From Halioglobus maricola (GTDB lineage: Bacteria > Pseudomonadota > Gammaproteobacteria > Pseudomonadales > Halieaceae), in the NCBI RefSeq assembly GCF_009388985.1, contig NZ_CP036422.1, positions 2,122,501-2,186,500 of the forward strand: a stretch of DNA of 64,000 nucleotides, read 5' to 3'. The notes below the pieces were generated by a model. The model was not told the origin of the DNA and did no database searches. It worked only from the letters and a program-made list of their open reading frames with translations. A program made the translations under genes and the position numbers. Positions 58,971 through 64,000 of this stretch are shown piece by piece (the first letter of the stretch is position 1; each line of letters opens with the position of its first letter).

Positions 58971-59684
58971 TCAGGGCAGATCTTTCACCCTGATATTTCG
59001 GTACCAAACCTTGTCGTTGTGGTCCTGTAATCCGATGTGCCCTTTCAGCAGTGACCCGTAGTTGGGGCGCGACGTGAACTTGCTCTTTTCATACATCGCC
59101 TGCCACTCGGCGCTGCCCTGCTGAAATTTCGCCGTCATTCTGCCGTTGAGCCAGAACTCTACGTCTGCGCCGTCGGCAATGATATGCACCTGGTTCCAAT
59201 AGCCGGCGGGCTTGGATGTATCGTGATCGGGCACGATCATGTCATAGAATGCGCCTGAGCGGTGACTGGGTATTGATGCGTCTTTATGAAGAGCGTTGTC
59301 CAGCACCTGCATTTCATAGCCTGTGTAGTGCATATTGCGCCCACTTTCATCTGCTCGAATGAATATGCCGCTGTTGCCACCAGGGCTGATGGCCCACTCG
59401 AGTTTGAGCTCGAAATTGGCGAACTGTTCCCGGGTCATGATGTCGCCGCCCCAGCCTACACGAGCAAGACATCCGTTCTCGATGGTCCAACCTGAATTTA
59501 CCTCTTCTTCTTTGTAACTGCGCCATTGGTCCAGAGATGTACCGTCAAACAACAAGCGCCAGCCCGAGCTGTTCTCTTCCGGACTTAATCCGCTTATGCA
59601 CTCGGCCGCGTCTATAACAGGATCTTCGCCGCAAGCACTCAGGCACACAGCTGCAAACAGGGGAATGGCGATATTCTTGATCAT
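58971..59684 (-). CDS. DUF1080 lipoprotein (3-keto-disaccharide hydrolase-like)
   Basis: The 237-aa lipoprotein has a lipobox (FAAVCLSAC) and a DUF1080 domain (concanavalin-like): GWRLLFDGTSLDQWRSYKEE, FELKLEWAISPGGNSGIFIR, YEMQVLDNALHKD, GAFYDMIVPDHDTSKPAGYW and GHIGLQDHNDKVWYRNIRVK. DUF1080 proteins hydrolyse 3-keto-glycosides. The ATG at 59684 is used because an upstream in-frame start would enter the receptor gene. It follows the TonB-dependent receptor by 11 bp and lies 2 bp from the convergent regulator gene. Confidence 0.87.
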   Translation of the reverse strand: MIKNIAIPLFAAVCLSACGEDPVIDAAECISGLSPEENSSGWRLLFDGTSLDQWRSYKEEEVNSGWTIENGCLARVGWGGDIMTREQFANFELKLEWAISPGGNSGIFIRADESGRNMHYTGYEMQVLDNALHKDASIPSHRSGAFYDMIVPDHDTSKPAGYWNQVHIIADGADVEFWLNGRMTAKFQQGSAEWQAMYEKSKFTSRPNYGSLLKGHIGLQDHNDKVWYRNIRVKDLP

Positions 59685-59695
59685 GTCGGGGGTCC

Positions 59696-61573
59696 TTAAT
59701 CTAAGGTGTAGCTCAGTCCAAGCCGGAAATTGCGCTCCTGCCCGGGGAAGCCGACGGAAGTTTGGTAGTTTTCGTCCAGTAGATTGTCTGCCGAAAGCGC
59801 GATACGCCAACGATCAGCGGGCAGCCAGGTGAACGTCAGGTCCACCAGATGATAAGCATCCAGTTCAGACTGCTGGGCCTGACCGGTATGGCGTGACACT
59901 GAAAGCTGCTCACCGGTATAACGGTACTGTAGAGCACTCGTCAGCGTGGCGCTAATATCCCAATAGGCGGCGGCAGCCCCCTGCCATTCAGGGCGACTGG
60001 GCAACTCTACGTCTTCGCCGGGCACATCCATATCCGTAAACGTCAGTTGGCCGTCGAAGCGCAGGGCATCGCCAGCTTGCCACTGGCCGTAAAGTTCAAC
60101 ACCCTCGCTATCGACACGGCCGCGATTAATATTACGGAATGTCTCCTCATCGAAGTCGACCAGGTTCGTATACTCGTTTTTGAAAAGCGTGGCCTCGAGC
60201 GTGACTTTGTCCCCGCTGAACCAGTTCAAACCAATATCCCAGGTTTCTGCTTCTTCGGGCTCCAGCTCCGGGTTGCCTACCAACGCATGGCCGAGAGCGA
60301 AGAAGCTGGGGAGCTTGTACGCTTCACTCCAGTTGGCGCGCAGCGCGAGCCCCGAGCTGAACTGCCAGCGTACGCCGGCTCCGGCGGAAGTCTCGCTGTC
60401 AAAGCCGTCCGGGTCGTCATAGCGAATGCTCGCTTGTATCAGTAGTGGATCCAATGGCGCAGAAGATACACCCGCGAATACCCCCTTTATTTCCCTGTCC
60501 AGGCTAAAGTCGGTCGGGACGATCAGGCCAAAGAAATCGACATAGCCGTCGCTATCACCGGTCTCATCGCGGTAGCTGGCGCCAAGGGCGACATCCGTTG
60601 CTGCACCAACGGCGAGTTCATTAACCCACCGCAGCTCATCGCGTCGATACTCTGTATCAGAGCCGTTCGGCGGCACCTCAGCGTAAGGGGGAATACCGGG
60701 AGAAAACGCTTTCGCTTCCTGATCTACACGGCTGGCCGTCAGGGTGCTAGCCCATGCTTCTGAAAATTGCGCATTCCAGCCGAGTGAAAAAGTATCGTCG
60801 CGGTACTCACCCTGATCCAGGTCGTCAGTGAGGGCGAACTCGGGCCCGCCACTCTGTTCGGGATAACTGGTGTTGTCACCGTCGGCATAACGATAGGCAA
60901 AGCTAAGTTCGTGCTCGGAGCTTGCTTGCCAGCGCATACGTAAGTCCGCCTGGTCACCTGTGCGAGTACTTCCCTCGACGGGCTCGCCATCATCCCTGTG
61001 CACCAATTGCAGGCTGTACTGCAATGCACCACTGTCACCGGAGAAAGACGCGTGATAGCGAGCGAAGTCATCCTCGCCCAATGAAACGCCCACGCTTGAG
61101 CGAGGCTCAGCAGAGGAACTGCGCGTGATAATATTGATAACACCGCTCAGTGCATCGGAACCATAGATTGCGGACTGGGCACCGCGCACAATTTCAATGC
61201 GCTCGACCATAGCCGGGTCCAATCTGCCGAAATCAAAGCTGCCGCCGCGCGTGTTGGTGGGGTCGTTGACCGGTACTCCATCGATGAGAACCAGGGTGAA
61301 ATTGGCATCGCCCCCGCGTATCGACACCGCAGTGAGACCGCCGGGGCCGCCCTGTTCCTCGACGACAAGGCCTGGGGCAAGACGCAACACATCGACAACA
61401 TCGCGAATGTCCTGTGCCTCGATGACATTACTGTCGAGCACCGATACTGAAGCTGTCAGCTCCTCCTGGGGGACATAACTGCCCGTAACGAGCAGCTCTT
61501 CCATGGTTTGCGCGGACAAGGCGCTGCTCCACAGGGTTGCCGCGCTCAAGGCGGCAGCCATTGACTTATACAT
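59696..61573 (-). CDS. TonB-dependent outer-membrane receptor
   Basis: The 625-aa protein has a signal peptide (MAAALSAATLWSSALSAQ), a TonB-box-like EELLVTGS and a plug with FTLVLIDGVPVNDPTNT and VERIEIVRGAQSAIYGSDAL, then a 22-strand barrel ending RNFRLGLSYTLD with a C-terminal aromatic. The plug resembles BtuB-type vitamin/cobalamin receptors, but the operon context (DUF1080, dehydrogenases) suggests glycoside uptake. No riboswitch was seen upstream. It is 20 bp downstream of the cytochrome c-type gene. Confidence 0.87.
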   Translation of the reverse strand: MYKSMAAALSAATLWSSALSAQTMEELLVTGSYVPQEELTASVSVLDSNVIEAQDIRDVVDVLRLAPGLVVEEQGGPGGLTAVSIRGGDANFTLVLIDGVPVNDPTNTRGGSFDFGRLDPAMVERIEIVRGAQSAIYGSDALSGVINIITRSSSAEPRSSVGVSLGEDDFARYHASFSGDSGALQYSLQLVHRDDGEPVEGSTRTGDQADLRMRWQASSEHELSFAYRYADGDNTSYPEQSGGPEFALTDDLDQGEYRDDTFSLGWNAQFSEAWASTLTASRVDQEAKAFSPGIPPYAEVPPNGSDTEYRRDELRWVNELAVGAATDVALGASYRDETGDSDGYVDFFGLIVPTDFSLDREIKGVFAGVSSAPLDPLLIQASIRYDDPDGFDSETSAGAGVRWQFSSGLALRANWSEAYKLPSFFALGHALVGNPELEPEEAETWDIGLNWFSGDKVTLEATLFKNEYTNLVDFDEETFRNINRGRVDSEGVELYGQWQAGDALRFDGQLTFTDMDVPGEDVELPSRPEWQGAAAAYWDISATLTSALQYRYTGEQLSVSRHTGQAQQSELDAYHLVDLTFTWLPADRWRIALSADNLLDENYQTSVGFPGQERNFRLGLSYTLD

Positions 61574-61593
61574 CTAGTGTTTTCCTGTTACAG

Positions 61594-64000
61594 CTATTCT
61601 TTGCGCTTGAACCCGAGTCTCTCGCCGTTGTAATGCAAGTAGAACTTCGGTGACGGGTTATCGCCATCTACCTCGAATTCCAGCTTCACGACTTCACCAC
61701 CTGCGGCGCCAGAAAAACGAGTTTCGCTATCCTGGGTAAGAACCCCCTCCCCGCGCAGCGGCACAGACATATAGAGGCCCTCTTTACGCTCACTGATAGA
61801 AATCGTCATAAAGCTCAATTTGTACTTACCCACGAATCGGGCGAAGCCGCGATCAAAGGGAACCTCCTGGAGCTCTGTGGCTGTCCACGGCTTGCTGCGC
61901 CCCGAGCTGGCACTGCGAATCTCAGCGGCCTCCTCCGGGCTTACGGGCGAAGCCTTGTTGCCCCAGCTGCGCCTCAGGAAGGTCATCAACCCTGCAAGAG
62001 TCTCATCGTCCAGTTCCTTGAGGTGGCCATGCGGAGGCATGACGCCGTCCCACTGTTCGCCATTTATTTCTATCGGCCCGCTAAGCCCTTGCAGAATGAT
62101 GCGGCCAAGCCACTCCGGAGGCCCGGTCACCCAATCAACGCCTGACAGCGCCGGCGCAAGCCCCGGAGTGCCCTTGCCGCTCTTGCCATGGCAATTTCCG
62201 CATGTGGGGTAGTACGCCCGGCCTTTGTCCATCAACGCCAACTGCTCGGGACTCAGTGGCTTGATGCCGAGCGCCATCTCGTCACCCGGCCAGGTAAACG
62301 CCAGACGGCCGGCGAGGCGAGCTTCCCAAAGCGGGTCGTTTTCACTAATCGTCGCATCGGTGAAGGTGGGGGGTGCTTCCGCCAGATTGGCGGGCACAAA
62401 ACCGTCGGCCAAGGTCATGGATTCGAAGCCGGCCAGCATGGCCACCTGTTGCCAGCTGTTGCTACCGCTGCGGCTGCCTGCAAGCGCAAGCAACTCAAGC
62501 AGGGCTGCGTCCGGCTCTTCAGTGGACGTCAGGTCACCGCGAATGCTGCGATATGCACTTGCAGTAAGATCACGCAACGCTGCGGCATTTGCATCATCCT
62601 CAATGCCGAGCTCGCCTGCTGCGTAGACTTCTTGCAGAAATTCAAGCTCTTTACCCAGCACTGAGCGGACCACTGCCTGACGCAAATATAGGCCCGCATG
62701 TTTGCTGTCCAACAGTTCGACCAGGCGCGCGCGAACTTCGGCGCTATCGCTGTGTTGACCCATTGCGAACGCCAATTGGAGCAACACGCTCTCCTCTGCA
62801 TCGATCAGCAGTTCACTCGCCTGGATCAGTTGTTCGCCGCTAAGCACGCCTTCGGCTGCGCGCAGGGCCTGAATACGGCGATGGGCATCGGGCAGTGCCA
62901 GTATCTCCATCAACAACGCCGGCTGGAGTTCCCCGCGCCCTTGCAAGGTCCATATTGCGTGCAGCGCTGCAACAGTGTTGTCGCCTTTCGCCACCGCCGC
63001 CAAGCCAGCTGTCACCGTTGCGTCGCTGACCAGTAAGAGTCGCTGTGCTGTGTCCCTCACCCAGCCGTTTGGATGGCTGAGATAAGCGATCAGTGTCTGT
63101 GCGTCAGCGTCGCCAGGTTTGATCGCTGTCGCAGTTTCATTCTCTTCATAACTAATGCGCCAGATGCGACCCATGCCTATAGGACGCTCAAGCTGGCGCT
63201 GTAGGATCTGCTCTCGCAATTCATCGGTAAGGAAGTGTTCATCCTGAATAATGCCGCGGTACATATCGATAACGTAGAGAGCTCCGTCTGGACCATTTGC
63301 GGCATCTACCGGGCGGAAGCGCTCATCGGTTGATCCAAGAAAGTCTCGTTGCCCCCACTGTTCATCTGCGTAAAGCTGTTTTTCACCGCTTATCTCGATA
63401 CCGTCTGAATCAATACTGATATGGGCAACGACATTGCCTGCCGATTCAGGGACAAAGGCATGCCCCTTGTATTCAGCGGGGAACTGGTCACCGCGATAGA
63501 TAGCAATGCCCGATGCGCCAGTGGCAACATTGAGACGGCCATCTTCGCGCAGAGTGCCCTCCAGGTAGGCTCGATTAACACCGGGATTTACCCTGACGGA
63601 ATGCACTTCAGGAGGATCAACCAGCGTGACGCCCACGCCAGCGTAGACGGCGTCAACCCCGGGAACGGCGATCTGATCAGCCTGGAAAAAATCAGTCTGC
63701 ACCCAGGTGGAATTGTGGTTGTAGTAGAGGCGCCCAACATCGTCTTTGGCAATACCCCATTGGCCGCGGGTGATCCCCTCAGCACTTTCGAATTGCCCGT
63801 CTTTGAGACGCATACGGCGGGCTGATTTTGAGTTGTAAAGCCAGTTGTCGAGACCAGGTAGCAATCTATTCTCACGGTGCTCGACATTAACCTCATCCTT
63901 ACTATCGGCGTATGGCCCTACCCGGGTCGGTGAGCATGCTGCCTCGTCAGCGACCTCACACAGGAGCAGGTCTGGCGGCACGCCGATCAGCACCCCATCG
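61594..64000 (-). CDS. Beta-propeller/HEAT/cytochrome c dehydrogenase (cut by window edge)
   Basis: The frame of more than 800 residues is open to the right edge, so the start and the first propeller blades are outside the window. Residues in view begin with a propeller part (GVLIGVPPDLLLCEV, DAANGPDGALYVIDMYRGII), then HEAT-like helical repeats. A cytochrome c site follows (YPTCGNCHGKSGKGTPGLAPAL, with CxxCH and the later Met in GVMPPHGH) and a C-terminal domain of unknown role. It matches the PVC-type membrane-bound dehydrogenase domain family. It may oxidise a sugar and pass electrons to cytochromes. It is the first gene in view of the receptor/DUF1080 operon. Confidence 0.82.
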   Translation of the reverse strand, partial: DGVLIGVPPDLLLCEVADEAACSPTRVGPYADSKDEVNVEHRENRLLPGLDNWLYNSKSARRMRLKDGQFESAEGITRGQWGIAKDDVGRLYYNHNSTWVQTDFFQADQIAVPGVDAVYAGVGVTLVDPPEVHSVRVNPGVNRAYLEGTLREDGRLNVATGASGIAIYRGDQFPAEYKGHAFVPESAGNVVAHISIDSDGIEISGEKQLYADEQWGQRDFLGSTDERFRPVDAANGPDGALYVIDMYRGIIQDEHFLTDELREQILQRQLERPIGMGRIWRISYEENETATAIKPGDADAQTLIAYLSHPNGWVRDTAQRLLLVSDATVTAGLAAVAKGDNTVAALHAIWTLQGRGELQPALLMEILALPDAHRRIQALRAAEGVLSGEQLIQASELLIDAEESVLLQLAFAMGQHSDSAEVRARLVELLDSKHAGLYLRQAVVRSVLGKELEFLQEVYAAGELGIEDDANAAALRDLTASAYRSIRGDLTSTEEPDAALLELLALAGSRSGSNSWQQVAMLAGFESMTLADGFVPANLAEAPPTFTDATISENDPLWEARLAGRLAFTWPGDEMALGIKPLSPEQLALMDKGRAYYPTCGNCHGKSGKGTPGLAPALSGVDWVTGPPEWLGRIILQGLSGPIEINGEQWDGVMPPHGHLKELDDETLAGLMTFLRRSWGNKASPVSPEEAAEIRSASSGRSKPWTATELQEVPFDRGFARFVGKYKLSFMTISISERKEGLYMSVPLRGEGVLTQDSETRFSGAAGGEVVKLEFEVDGDNPSPKFYLHYNGERLGFKRKE

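Noticed and set aside
59696..61573. Cobalamin (BtuB) assignment of the TonB receptor
   Set aside because: Plug similarity alone is not diagnostic; no cobalamin riboswitch or btu gene is near and the operon is sugar-related.
1..64000. tRNA genes and CRISPR arrays
   Set aside because: No clover-leaf-like GGTTCGAATCC-type segment and no regularly spaced repeat array was found on reading; small ones could be missed by eye.

Overview
The window reads as a chromosomal segment of a marine-type gammaproteobacterium, possibly of the Halieaceae/Cellvibrionales kind. That placement is inferred from gene content: an Mrp-type antiporter operon, an RsuA-type pseudouridine synthase, a DsbB-like protein, a lipid or xenobiotic oxidation cluster and a TonB/MFS sugar cluster. 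Both edges cut genes (an alcohol dehydrogenase on the left, a cytochrome c-containing dehydrogenase on the right). No rRNA, tRNA or CRISPR array was seen.

Layout. (1) 1-8.0 kb: an oxidative catabolic cluster with a zinc alcohol dehydrogenase, an old-yellow-enzyme-type flavin oxidoreductase, an SDR, and a four-gene + strand operon (VOC protein, sulfotransferase, sulfatase-like MBL hydrolase, acyl-CoA carboxylase beta subunit), then a luciferase-like monooxygenase. (2) 8.0-13.1 kb: an rRNA pseudouridine synthase, a DsbB-like protein and a heterodimeric ABC exporter with one degenerate ATP site. (3) 13.1-20.9 kb: a - strand Mrp (Na+/H+ antiporter-like) operon in the order E-F-G-(A' B fusion)-C-D-D-small protein-D, preceded by a secreted Rap1a-like protein. 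(4) 21-26.3 kb: an AT-richer transition zone with a DsbA/FrnE-like protein, orphan genes, three copies of a dispersed palindrome, a 3' fragment of an acyl-CoA synthetase gene and a doublet resembling an IS21-family end.

(5) 26.3-47.9 kb: a dense defence island. It holds a GIY-YIG protein with an extra C-terminal domain, a trypsin-like protease next to a DUF4238 protein, an FRG-domain protein, a complete Wadjet/Mks-type condensin locus (jetA-jetB-jetC-jetD), a frameshifted HTH-like gene, a DUF6988-like gene facing a second GIY-YIG-like gene, a chimeric ORF that joins an Xre/MbcA/ParS-type (DUF2384-like) N-terminus to the C-terminal half of a type I restriction HsdR subunit, a Shedu nuclease (sduA) and a Gabija pair (gajA-gajB). 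The island ends in a 450-bp non-coding stretch with an exact DnaA-box match and three palindromes.

(6) 48.4-64 kb: the genome returns to GC-richer housekeeping sequence. After a small TonB-like or orphan protein and an SDR comes a large sugar-catabolic region on the - strand. It contains a GMC dehydrogenase with its gluconate-dehydrogenase-subunit-3-like partner, two xylose-isomerase-like epimerases, an MFS sugar transporter, a Gfo/Idh/MocA oxidoreductase, a DUF1080 3-keto-disaccharide hydrolase-like lipoprotein, a TonB-dependent receptor and a beta-propeller/HEAT/cytochrome c dehydrogenase, with a PAS-AraC regulator in the middle. Together these suggest uptake of a glycoside, oxidation at C3, cleavage of the 3-keto-glycoside and isomerisation of the products.

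The best candidates for undescribed biology are the protease plus DUF4238 module, the FRG gene trailing Wadjet, the DUF2384-HsdR chimera with its 22/23-nt phased repeats, and the GIY-YIG protein with an unassigned C-terminal domain. All functional calls come from reading motifs by eye; no database search was run.
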